Assembly: GCA_018881555.1 (NCBI GenBank)
Contig: JACAXG010000002.1
Coordinates: 22,209,183 to 22,273,182 of the forward strand
Length of the DNA: 64,000 nucleotides
Direction: 5' to 3'
Source: Amblyornis subalaris
Taxonomy: Eukaryota; Chordata; Aves; Passeriformes; Ptilonorhynchidae
The translations under genes were made by a program, and so were the position numbers. Within the stretch, counting starts at the first letter, position 1, and each line of letters opens with the position of its first letter. Of this stretch, positions 38,585 through 50,113 are shown in pieces. Below the pieces are notes generated by a model. It was not told the DNA's origin. It saw only the letters and a list, made by a program, of their open reading frames with translations, and did no database searches.

Positions 38585-39750
38585 GCAGCAGATCTGGGGT
38601 CTGATTAATCAAATATTAAGGAAAGGTTAAAGTAATTATTTTTAATCAGTGTGGGTTTATGGTGAATACCTTTTGTCAAAATAGCTTTGTGCCTTTTCTG
38701 AGATGGTTGCTAGTGTAGGGACAGTCTTGAAATCGTGTTCGACTCTCACTCTTTTCAACTTGGTATTATANAACCTTTTGATTAAGAAAGTAGAATGATA
38801 CAAAATCAACATTGTACACACAATGGTATTAAAACAGTTTCTAAGCCTAAACGTGTTTCTTGAGCAAGGAGGATGATTAATTGCATGCTATTTTACATTA
38901 TTAGGAGTGGGTGTGGAAGAAGAGAGAAGATTATTCCGTGCAGAATTTGCGGATGTCACAAAGTTAAAGGGGAGGTGGTAATAGTTAAGAGAACAAGCTG
39001 CTGTACAGAGTGGTCCGCACTGATTGCTATGGACAAAATGCAAGAAAGCATTGATTGAGGCCAAGTAAACAGACTATATATAGGAATAAATACAGGACTA
39101 TGCTGATAGACTTGTTGGCTCTGTCCTAGAAAGCAGTATCAGAAAGAGTTGAGACATTGTGTGTGGAATTAGCAGGGTATGACCTCTACTATGAGAGTGT
39201 GGTGCAAAAGGGATGACATTTTTGATATGTGAACAAGAGAATATTGAGGAGGTCTTGGTTATGGTGTGACTGGCTTTGGGACACCATCCCATTCTGTTAT
39301 TAAAGATTGAAGAATAGTGATAAACTAGAGAAGTTTTAAGTGAGAGCCACTTACGAGTGCTAAAAGAAAGAAGGTTTTATAGTGAAAGGCTGAAGAATAT
39401 TGGCCTGTTTAATTAAACAAAAATAAGATTAGGGGGTGACTTGATAGAATTTTGTATATGTTAAACAAAAACTGGTAATAGAGCATCAGGAGGCAGTGGT
39501 AGAATGAAAACTGATGCTACACAAATTCATCCTTGAAATAATAGACACAGATTTTAGTAGTTAGGTAATTAATCTCTGGAGCAACTTATCAAGTCTCTCA
39601 AGTCTCTCCATTGCTGAACAATGGACGGTATTGGATGCCTTTATAAAATACATACCCTGATTCAAACCAGCATTAATTTTGAGAGGTCTCATGGCCTGTC
39701 TTATGCTGGAGGTCAATGTAAATGGACATGTGCATCCCTGATAACATTAA
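38585..39750 (+). mobile_element. Ancient CR1/L3-type LINE, long degenerate copy
   Basis: This long, heavily decayed copy is recognisable by an ordered series of weak matches. Near 38590-38660 are GGGTCTGATTAATCAAATAT and AATCAGTGTGGGTTTATGG (reverse-transcriptase region). Near 38935 is AATTTGCGGATGTCACAAAG ('kinks' of the RT thumb region in living CR1). Near 39240 is the degenerate 'one-strand upstream of YC' block. The 3' end around 39565-39715 reads 'ctggagcaacttatcaagtc', 'tggatgcctttataaaatac' and 'catggcctgtcttatgctgg'. That last block is typical of ancient amniote CR1 copies that I know from turtles and other reptiles. No long reading frame survives. Confidence 0.72.
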
Positions 39751-41274
39751 AGCTTATTATATCTGTGTTCTTTTGTTGGCACTTACACACAGCTCAACCT
39801 TGTCAAATGCAAATGCAAAGAAAAAAACAATAGTTAGAATGAATACCTGCAACAATTGTATTCAATTTAGTTTTCTTTTCAAACACGTTAGCTATCACTG
39901 CAACAGACAGCTTCACTGGAAAAACCTTTGTTTGCAAAAAAACCATTCTGCGGTGGTTTCCCACCCAGAAGCAGCTTAGCTGGGATGCCAGGTCGTGCCG
40001 AGAACTGGTTACAGGTCAGCCAGCTGCTGGTCCCTCATAAAGCTCTTCTGAGAAACTGATTTTTCTTCAACGTATTTTGAGCTTTGTTTCTGATTTATCA
40101 GTTAAACTTGACATTTATAATTTTTTCTTTTTCTTGTTTTAATTTCTTTTCATACAGCAGGTAGCTGACAAAAGCCGCAATACGACCTGGTGGTAGAAAG
40201 TTGAAAGTACAAAAATTCACACTAGAAATAAGGTTCAAATAAACTTTCCTTCAAACAACTTAATTAGAATTTGATGGGCTCCCATGCCCTGAAGTCAAAT
40301 AAAATTGGATGTCTGACAAAATTTTGTGCAATAAGTGCTGATTTCAGTTCTAGAGTTGCCCTGTGGCGTGTTTTGGTGTGTGACATCCAAGGTTAGATTG
40401 CATGAATGGATTGTTTCCATTTTAATTATAATATCATAGCATGAAAAGTATCAAGCTGTGTATTTTTCTAAATACCCTGTACTGCTTGGGTTAGCTGTTT
40501 GATGTGAAGCTGCCTGAATGGTAAAATTGGGACCAGTTGTTGGAAAAAATTAAGAAACTCGAACAGATTTCTTAAGGAAGCAACAGATAGGAATTATGAA
40601 AAAATAAGTGGAGTTTGCCTTCTGCCTTCTCTACATCTATGCTGTGATGGTTTACTCTTCTCAAAAGGGATCTTAGCATTAAATATTATATTAAACATTA
40701 AAAGTTCTGAGATATGAAGTGCAGTGAGGTGAGTTTGAGAGGATTCACTTAGCAGGTAGCCGGTGAAATCCTTCTNAGATAAGAAAATATGAGAATGTTA
40801 GTTTTTAGTACTAGATCTGGAGTTAGCAGATGTGTGAAAGTGTTTTTTTTCCTTTGGGAGTTTCTCCTCAAATTGTCACCCTTGCATACTTTGGGTATGA
40901 AATTACACCTGATGTTTGTTTGCTTGATAATGAAACAAAAAAGCACTTACCCTGGCAGTCTGCATTGCCATTTTCTCCAGGGTATTCGCAAAGACAAGAA
41001 AAATGTTTGGCTGCTGAGACTTTCAAACCTGATTCAGATTTCACTTTAAAGAATCTGTTTTTCTCTGTGTCCTTTTTCAATGGATTGAAGTAAGAAATAA
41101 AGACATAACCTCAGGTTCACCTCTAGTGAAACTGGACATGCCATCATTGAATTTTGTCAATGTAAGTTTCTTCCATAAGTTACGTTCTGGCCCCAGTACT
41201 TGTATATTTGTGAGAAAAAAAATTACCTATAAAATCCTATATGTATAGATCACAATTGTAACTCTCATAATTGC
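39751..41274. other. Intronic sequence without a gene
   Basis: AT-rich unique sequence. Overlapping open frames of 65-87 codons lie near 40.75-41.09 kb on both strands. None matches a family I know. Confidence 0.55.
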
Positions 41275-41612
41275 ATCATAGAATAAAATCATAGAAGGGT
41301 TTGGGTTGGAAGGGACCTTTAAAGCTCATCTAGTCCAACCAACCTGCAATGAGCAAAGCCATCTTCGACTAGATCAGATTGCTCAGAGCCACATCCAACC
41401 TGACCTTGAACGTTCCCAGGAATGAAGATTGTACCACCTTTCTGGATAACTTTTGCAAGGTTTTACCTATCCGCAACAGATAACCTGTTCCAGTGTTTCA
41501 CCACCCTCATTGTAGAAAATTTCTTCCTTCTATCTAGTCTGAATCTCCCCCATTTTAGTTTAAAACCATCATCCCTTGTCCTTTTGCAACAGGCCAGTTG
41601 TCTGTAGAACAA
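41275..41612 (-). mobile_element. CR1 LINE, 3' region, reverse orientation
   Basis: The left edge has the inverted tail CATAGAATAAAATCATAG. It is followed by 'gggttggaagggaccttt', 'ctcatctagtccaacc', 'cacatccaacctgaccttga' and 'aacctgttccagtgtttcac', then 'catcatcccttgtccttttg' and 'caacaggcc'. It is 5'-truncated and antisense to SLC35F1. Confidence 0.93.
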
Positions 41613-42727
41613 GTTTACCAAGGTAGAGGTTTGCTTTTAAAACAAAACCAGTCTGAATTGTATTCAATTTCTGTCCTGCAACACTGGGAAGAAGATGACA
41701 GAGATTAAAAGAATGGACAAAAGAGGAGTCTGGAGCTGAATGGGCATAATTTTTAAATGCCTGATGAGCTTAAGAACTGTTCCTTCCGTCAGGAGCAAGG
41801 GGGAGTGGAATTGTGATGTTCAGCCTAAGCTGTGTCAGTGAAACCTTAGACGAACAGCACAAAGCTTCAGGAAACCGAAAATCAATATATCTAGGCAATG
41901 AAAGCGTTTTTATTACAAAGAACCAAAAGGTGTCACACGACAAAAGGTTCGCTGAAAATGAAAAAAAGCAAAGTGTAAGGCTTCAGCTTTCCAAAGTAAA
42001 AAATAAATTGCCCTTACAAAGAGACAATACAATATACTTTTCATTGCAGGATGAGAAGGTCTTGCCTACAAGGAGTTAAGAGGGGTGAAACCTCCAACAC
42101 CGGNAGGCACCTTCCACTGGGTTTTCTTGTGGAAACTATTTTTNTGTTGACCCTCACTTCCTATTCTGCTTCCTACATAAAGGAAAGCTTTCCCATAGGT
42201 GCTCATTTAATATAGAAAGGAGTCTTTTCCCTGAGATTTTGTGACCTCAACAGACACAACAGTGGAGAGTAAATTGAGGAAGGGGGAGCTCAAGATCCAT
42301 GGGAGATCTGTGGTAGAACTAGGGCTAGATACGGTGAAAAAAATCCCACAGTTAAAGACCTGTGTCTGCTTTTCCAGGCATCCCCACTGCAAGGGTAAGA
42401 CCTCTGGACCGAGGACCAGAGTTTCCATCCCGCAAGCCATCCTGGACTACTGAAGTGCTTTGTCTGTCTGACCTTGCAAAAATAATCAGACACAATAGAA
42501 AGCCTAACATATTTGTTAGAGGGTCAGAGGGTGCAGGACTGCTTTTTTTTCAAGTGCTTGACACTGCTATGACACAAACTCAGCAGAGAGTGTGTCCTCA
42601 GCATGGTTGCTGCTGCTACATCTTCCAGGTTCCTGGTGTTGGGCACAGGCAGAGAGAGGGCAGAAGTGTCTTTGCTCCTGCCATTTTGTGAGACTGCATA
42701 CACTTGCAACGAGATCTTCTCCACCCC
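41613..42727. other. Intronic sequence without a supported gene
   Basis: It contains an 88-codon open frame at 41813-42079 with five CpGs in about 100 bases. I could not assign that frame to a repeat or a gene. The rest is unique and moderately GC-rich. Confidence 0.5.
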
Positions 42728-42860
42728 TGGGGTGGATTGACCTTGTCTGGCTGATGGGTGCCCACCAAGCAGCTCTCTCATGCCTTCACTTCAGCAGGAC
42801 AAGTGGAGAAAGGAAGATAAAAAATTGATGGGTTGAGATAAAGGTAGTTAATTGATCCCA
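42728..42860 (-). mobile_element. LTR remnant of an endogenous retrovirus, reverse orientation
   Basis: The + strand shows, in order, degenerate versions of landmarks of the bird LTR type also present at 19218. They are GGTGGATTGACC near the left end, a CAAGCAGCTCTCTCATGCCT block, then GGAGAAAGGAAGATAAAAAA and GATGGGTTGAGATAAAGGTA. The match fades after 42860. Neither terminus is clear. It has the same orientation as the solo LTR at 19.2 kb. Confidence 0.5.
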
Positions 42861-45597
42861 GCCAGACCCAGCATGACCCNCAAGGACCCTGTAGACAGGT
42901 TGTAGGTTGTTCTCATCTTAGCTGTTTCTTTCCCTTCTGACAAGAGTGCCATTTCCCAACCATTCTCGTTTCCAGACACTCCTTCTGAAATACAGCAGCA
43001 CACCCTCCCAACTGAGTAGTTCAGGAATGCCCTAAACATTCATTAGACTAACCCAAAGACTAAGCAAGCAATTTAGAAAAGATTAAACAAGCGATTACTT
43101 TGATGTTTCTCATTGATTTGATCTCTCCCTGTGCTCAGTCAGCAGCTCCTCAGCACCCCAAACAGCTCCATCTCCATGTTTGGGCATGAAATGTCTTGAT
43201 CAGGTTGTGCAGACCAATTTGTAGGTCTCTCATCACATAAATCTCTATGATCTTCATTTGCTCAGAATGTCATCTGTACAGAGCTGTAAAATCATTGACC
43301 TTTGTGCAAGGTTTGTGTTGAAATTAGTATTACTGTTGTTATTTCTTCTTTTTCACAGTCTTNTTGTAGTTTGTTCCACAGTGTAAATTGGATTTTTAAT
43401 TCTGATCTCTGACTATGAAAAGATATTGTTCATTCTGCTACAAGTGCTCTTTCTTGAACTGAAATACTGTTCTTGAAGGATTNGTTTCTGAATCTACAGG
43501 TCATGAAGTGTTTTAAACTAGAAGAGGATAAATTGATGATATNATGAGTCTTCCTAATATCTGATTTCCATAGTTTGATGAATTTCGATATAGAATGTTG
43601 CATTAATATTATATAAGGAAGTGATTTGGAGGCAAATTAAGTGGTTGACACAGGTACTAAATAATAAAAGCATATAAATTAAATTCAAGCACACAATTAA
43701 TTACAAGATTAATCTGTCTCATCCGGTCCCATGATATCTCTCAAGTATGCCTGCATATTCATAATCATATTAGTTGAGCTTTAAACTATTTTTTTATAAA
43801 TATATTTATATATAACCTTAATATGATACTGATGATATTCTGTACCTCATATAGTTGTACAGTACACACAGGTAAAGCAATAAACTGTAAACTAGCAAAA
43901 AATAGTGTCTGGGTCTGAGATTGCTGTCCTGGTTGAAGAGCCATATACTGCCCACCTGTGCATGCAGTAAGGAAGCTGTAACAGCAGTGTGGCATGATTT
44001 GATACCAAAGCTTTCTCATTGATTGCCACTGTTTTGTTCTTATGATTTCTCCTGTGAGGCCCTCTGATGTCTGTCCAGGCACTTGACCTAATGATCAGAC
44101 TTAGGGAACAATAGGAGAATATTCACAAGGAAAAAACCTCATCCTCCTCGATTTCATTTGAGCATTTGAAGGGCCGTTCTCATGCCAAATTTGGTTTTGG
44201 TGGGTAAAGATATTTTTGCATCTTCAAACAGTCTTCTATGACATCCTTTCCATCTGTCTTCCCAGGAAAATAAACCTTGACAAAGAACAGAATCTGAAGA
44301 AGCAGAATGACATCCTGTTTGGTAAATCATAGTCATTGTATTTCACAAGCCTTACCAACTTTTCAGTCTTGTTCTGGATTTCCCTGCTCCTGCCTGGGCA
44401 GCCCACTGGGATGTTTTGACCTGCAGCAGAATTTTCGTGGGTGAAACTGAGGGATGAGTGCAGTGGCCTTAGGAAAGCTGACTCCCAAGTCAGGGCGAGC
44501 CCTGTTGGGGCCTGTTGCACCTGCTTAGCTTGGATATAACCATGGATCCATGTGTTCAAACTGGGCTTTATAAACAAGAGCATTTGACTTACACAAACTA
44601 GTTTAATTAAAACTGAGTTAAATTTTAGTTTATTCCATAAGTAGATGAAGGAAGTTAATTAAAAGGTAGTTTATTTTGTTTCATCTCTGAAGTATCTAGG
44701 TACTTTACAGCCCAACATGGCCCTTGTCAGATAACCCCTTCCATACATAAATTAAGCAGTGTATGTTGCTCAAAAGCAACGTGTAATGTACCTACAGTCA
44801 TGTTGCAGGATGGCCCACATAAACGTAAGCACTTAGCCCAGACATGTGTACTGTATATGATGGGTGTGTCACTTGATTCACTTATGGAGGTATGAGAGAA
44901 TTTCTGCCTTTTCTCAACTTGTGTTATTTCTTACTAGGAAGAAAAAAAAGCCATCAATGGAAAATGTAATGCATATTACAGTGAAATCTGATTTAACGGC
45001 TAACTTCAATTCCGAAAAGCAAGGAAATGGAGAGCTATGACTGGGATTTCATCCTTCAATTGTAACTACAGCCTTAGATGCCTTTCAGAGGGGTGATTTC
45101 TGGAGAGAAAATGCTATTGAATAACACAGAAATTCTTCCTAATCTTTTTAATGCTAATGGTAGGTTTATGCATGTATTTCTGTAACAGTAGCAGAGTAAA
45201 GCTTTAGAGCAGAGTGTCTCAAATGTCATGCTTGCACAGAAAATGATTTAATCCCTGATTTTTCCTCACACTTTTCATTTCAACTGTCAGACTGACCCCC
45301 TGCTCTCTTTGCTACAAGCACAGATGTGAATCGTGCTGGGAGAGAAAATAAAATAAACTTTCCAGCTGAAGGTTGTGACCGCACTTGTCTGTGGCTGGGG
45401 GGCAAAAGGTCCTCTGCTGAAGAAAAGCAGTTGGTCTGTGAGGAAGCCTTCCTGCACACCAATGGACTTTTTATTCTGGTTTTGAGAAGCCATCCTTTTG
45501 GATAGATGCCTAAGCTGGAGCAGCATCCTCCATGGCTGTCTTCACAGGAGATGAGCTTCATCAGAGAGAGTAGTTTGAGCTTGTGCAGGCTGGTTGA
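42861..45597. other. Intronic sequence without a gene
   Basis: Mostly AT-rich. An AT-only patch lies at 43790-43813. The first few hundred bases could be further decayed LTR sequence, but I cannot show it. Confidence 0.5.
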
Positions 45598-46150
45598 AGG
45601 AAGTGGTGGTTGTGGTCTACTCCGCACTGGTGTGGTTTCACCTCCAGCACTGTGTGCAGTTTTGAGCGCCACAGTACAAGAAGGTTATAAAGCTATTACA
45701 GAGCCTCCAAGGGAGAGCCATGAAGGTGGTGAAGGGCCTTGAGGGGAAGCTGTATGAAGAGCAGCTGAGGTCACATTGTGTGTTCAGTCTGGAGGAGACT
45801 GAGGGGAGACCTCATTGCAGTCTACACCTTCTTTGTGAGGGGAAGCAGAGGGGCAGGCACTGATCTCTTCTCTGTGGTGCCCAGTGACAGGACCCAGGGG
45901 AATGGCCTGAAGTTGTGTCAGGGGAGGTTTAGTTTGGATATCAGGAAAAGGTTCCTCACCTAGAGGTTGGCTGGACACTGGAACAGGCTACCAGGGAAGT
46001 GGTCACAGCACCAAGTCTGTCAGAGTTCGAAAAGTATTTGGACAATACTCTCAGGCACATGGTGTGACTCTTGGGGTGTCCTGTGCTGAGCCAGGAGTTG
46101 GACTCAATGATCCTTGTGGGTCCCTTCCAACTCAGGATATTCTATGAATC
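45598..46150 (+). mobile_element. CR1 LINE, 5'-truncated copy with the ORF2 end and 3' UTR
   Basis: It starts in the end of ORF2 (CTACTCCGCACTGGTGTGG) and continues through 'cagtacaagaaggttataaa', 'aggggagacctcattgcagt', 'gtgacaggacccaggggaat' and 'cactggaacaggctaccagg'. It ends with 'gttggactcaatgatccttg' and TATTCTATGA. The 3' UTR type differs from the copy at 134-726 and lies in the same orientation as SLC35F1. Confidence 0.95.
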
Positions 46151-48085
46151 TCTCTGACTGGGGTGTTGTAGGGTGAACCAATACAGGTGCCACTGGTCAC
46201 AGGCTACATGCAGAACAATCAGGGAATAATACAGGGGTGCCATTTCCCGGTATCAGAGGTGGGGAGGTTGGCATACCTGAAGGATAAGGGGAAGAGCAGA
46301 GCTGTGCCTCCTCTGTATCCACCACTGTCAGGAGAGAAGCATGGCACTGATTAACTTCCCAGCATACACTGGGAAAGCCTCACGAGGCTGATCTCATTTT
46401 CTGAAGCTGGAACATCAATTTTGATTCATGTTCTCCTGGTTCAGGAGTGTGTTTTGGCCTGCCATCACCCTGTATATGGGAAGGAGATTGCATATCAGCT
46501 GCACACACTGAGAATGCCGTCAGTGGCCTGGTTACAGCCTGCTCATTGCTTTTGCATGACTCCACAGTTCAGTGCTGGCAAGGCAAAATTGTACCCACTT
46601 AGAAAATCTGTTTTACATGACTGAGTTTTCTTTTCTTTTTTTGCATATCTGAAATTTAGATGCTAATATTGTGAAGAAATTGCAATAAAGCCACCTAGAA
46701 GGCAGGGAGCAATGCTCTGGCAAATGTCACTTGGTTTATCTCCTTCAAGAGGACCTTACAGCTTCCCTTTTCTCAGAGGTTTCATTTTAATTTAAGTGAT
46801 TCATCATTCTCATACTTTAGGTCGTTGGTGACTTTGGTCATACATTCGGCACCGCAGCAGGATCCTGTAGGCCAGGAATTTCTCTGTCTTGACTCTGTAA
46901 AAATCTGCAGCTGGCAGGTGCCCAAATCACTTACAATTTATTTGTTTTTATTTATTTAAAACATCTTGCAATTCTGAATTCTAATAAAACAGCAAAAATT
47001 AGATCAGTGCCCTTATGTTTTTTCCGCTGAGCCTGTTCCATCATTTTGTGTCAGGTCTGTAGTAAATCTATGGTGTTGACAGAGGCAGTCATGCTGTTTC
47101 ACCGAATTGAAAGGAAGAGAGGAACGGAGAGATTTATCTTGGAGCCTAGGGGTAGAGCAGTAAACCAGAACCCTCACACTCGTACCTAAAAATGAGGAAC
47201 TTAGTGTTGTTGGACTTTTCATTTAGCAGGAGTTGAATTCTCTCCAGTTGTAATTTCCACTCAAGATAGATTTTTTCTTTTGAATTATAAGGAAATTTAA
47301 ATGCAGATGCAGAAGTTTGGACCTCCTGTGTAGATTTGGCTGAGTAGAGGTTATCACTGCTGTGTGGTGAACAAACAGCAAAAGCAAGGAGAGGAGAAGT
47401 ACTTGCACTCCATCACTGTGAGGCTGGCTTTGCAGTGCCCTCTTTCACCAAGTGCTTCCCTTCCTGCAGATCCTTCTGTATCGTAGAAGTAGAAAGGCAG
47501 AGAGGACCTGCGAAAGCACCTCTGGGTTATTGCTGAGTCAATTCTGGGCACCCAACTCGAAATGCCTTAGAGAGACCTTGTTTTCAAGAAAGGACCAGTA
47601 GCAGACGCAGAAGAAAACTCAACACCTTTCAAGTCCTGTAAGGAGGGCACTCACAGTTGATCCAGCTGGGCAGGGAAGGATGTAGCCTACTGAAACCCCT
47701 CATTACTGTAGCCCTGGGGTAGTTACTGACCCAAACCGCGAATTCACTCTCCAGCTGTGCCTCTGCAATTTCTCTGGAGATGGAGCACAAGCTTCTCTTC
47801 CAGAAGGTGGCACCCAGCTCTGTAAAGCAGCCAAACCCTTAAATTGTTTGCCTAAGTGGCTTCGGGGGTCTTGTTCTGAGGACTTGCACTCACATATTCT
47901 ACCTGCTGTGGTGTATTAACCACCAGGTTAGTGGTAGATCGGTTGGGGTGTTTTCTGTTCCTCCATAATGAAGTTGTGCCACCCTGGAACTCAGTATACA
48001 GGCTTCACAGGCAAGGAGAGGATAGAGAAAGACATTCATCCCAAGGGCAAAAATCTTGGCCTCTGTGCATTAAAGAATTGTTGGG

Positions 48086-48097
48086 AAAAAAAAAAAA
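48086..48097. repeat. Poly(A) run, 12 A
   Basis: Twelve consecutive A after TTGTTGGG. Confidence 0.8.
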
Positions 48098-50090
48098 GCA
48101 TAACATTTTAATGTCCTTGTGTTTGTCATAATGTCCATGAGCAAGCAACTTTGAGCATTACTCCTGCTTGAGGGGCTGCAGAATGAGGTAACAGCAATAC
48201 AACCCACTCATGGGAAAAAGTGAAAGGAGGTCAGAGCCTTGAAGAGCTGTAGTTAGAATGAGACACAGGCACACGAGCATCTCTCCTTTAAAGTAGCTGG
48301 AGATTTGGAAAAGTGTGCAATGGCTTAGTGCTGTCCTTGGTGAAATGCTGATGTGGGTATCCTTTGTCTTTCTGTACCAGGGGTGCAATTAAGGGGCCAA
48401 TATGCCGGAGCCAAATTAAGGACATTTTTCTTAAGGTTTCATGCTTCAAGCATGTAGATCATAGAGTTGAAAGTTACTGTAAAGAAGATTCAGATTTATG
48501 GGAAATGCATATGCCTACTTGGGGAGAAAATGTGGCCCACAGAAGCAGGGATTTTTCAACTCTCTGTGTTTCAATGTTATTGAAAAGACCAGTGATAATT
48601 ACCAGAAGAGTTAGGGGGTAAAAAAAAGTAACTGTTGTGTTCTGAAGTTTTAAATATAGTTAGTTTTATCCAAGCAAAAGATTTTGCAGAATCCACGCAG
48701 ATAAATTTGATTTTTAAATTAAATGTTTGCATTAGATATTAAATGCTCTCTAGAATGAAAAATCTTTGCTATTTATTATTTTGCAGATGCACTGGTATTA
48801 AAAAAAAAGAAAAAAAATCTACGTTTTGTAATAATTGAATTAGTAGTTTTAGTTCTCCAAAAGCCAGCCATGATATTCATTGATGCATTTTTGCTCTTTC
48901 AATATTCATACCTGTCTTTTTTTTGACCTCTAATTTTACAAGTGAAGTATTTATTTTAGTTGCCCAATTGTGGACATGCAGTCAGTGCTCACAAATGTGT
49001 ATGCTTAGAATTATGCATTTTAAGGGGACAGAAATTCAGAAACAATTTTTCCACTTTCAGGAGCATGAGGAAAAATCTGAAATCATCCATCATACTGACT
49101 CACATACATACTATTTTCTAGGAACTCCAAGCCCATACTTCTGTATTTCTGACAACACTGAATTAAGTTACAGTAGCATCTATCACTTGAGGAATCTTGA
49201 GTCATTTAAACTTGTTTTCCATCAGAGCATTCAATCAAGATTGGCTTATCAGTGGCAGGGGTGTAGCAGGAGCTGTAACNCTTTTCATCTCCTCCTTTAT
49301 CAACTGTCTCTCAATAGCTGTGAGAGTCCATAAACCCCCATCAGTTTAAACTGTATTAGCACTGTACAGTAATGGCAAGAGAGCAATAAGAAGTGATGTT
49401 GTACTTCTTTGGGCACCAGTGAGCTATTTTTCTTGATGCTGGGAATCATCCAGGTCTATTACTGTAGGCTTTCAGCTCCTCTGAGAAAACTGGGAGCTAA
49501 TGATGTTCTTAACTGAACTGAAACTTTAAAACTCTTTCTTATACTATCTAAAGATATTCATCACTGTATTTATAATGTCCTGAGCCTTAGGCATAAAAAC
49601 CAGTGCAAGTGAGATGAGCTAATGAAATTTGACAGTGAATTTCTTTTCTCCAAGAGATAGAGAGCTGTCAGTCCTTCCACATCCTTGTTTCTTTCAACAG
49701 CTGAAAGCTCAAACTGGTGCATTTAGAACAGAGTATAGATAAATATCTATCTCAAAACCACATCTGTTTGTGTGCTTTATTCTTGAATCATAAAAATAAC
49801 GTTGATCAGCAGCCCAACGACTGCCTAGATTTCATAGGCAAAAAAGTAATATTTTCAGTAGCTGTCATATGGATTTCTAGCGTGAGAAATTACAGCTCAC
49901 TCTTAATACATAAATGAGTCTCTTACTCTAAGACTGGAAATATCACTTTTGAATTAATTTATGCATAGTGATGGAAGAAGTTACTGGTTTAAAAGTACCA
50001 TATCTGCAGTTGGTGTTTGTAATTAGTTTTGTAAGCTCTCATATGGAAAGTTAATTCTGTCATTTATTATTCCAATCTAAATCAGATTTG

Positions 50091-50113
50091 TATATATTTA
50101 TATATTTATATAT
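50091..50113. repeat. (TATATATTT)n-like AT-rich tandem repeat
   Basis: About two and a half units of a nine-base AT-only motif. Confidence 0.75.

Noticed and set aside
39722..39979. 85-codon frame with a signal-peptide-like hydrophobic start and cysteines, suggesting a small secreted peptide
   Set aside because: Its start lies in the 3' end of the ancient CR1 copy, and there is no promoter, splice signal or known fold to support it.
40868..41080. Cysteine-containing minus-strand frame resembling an EGF-like spacing
   Set aside because: Too few cysteines and the wrong spacing for an EGF domain; it overlaps two open frames on the other strand.
48923..49333. 136-codon open frame on the plus strand
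   Set aside because: No recognisable domain, signal peptide or splice signals; the length is within what chance gives in 64 kb of AT-rich sequence read in six frames.
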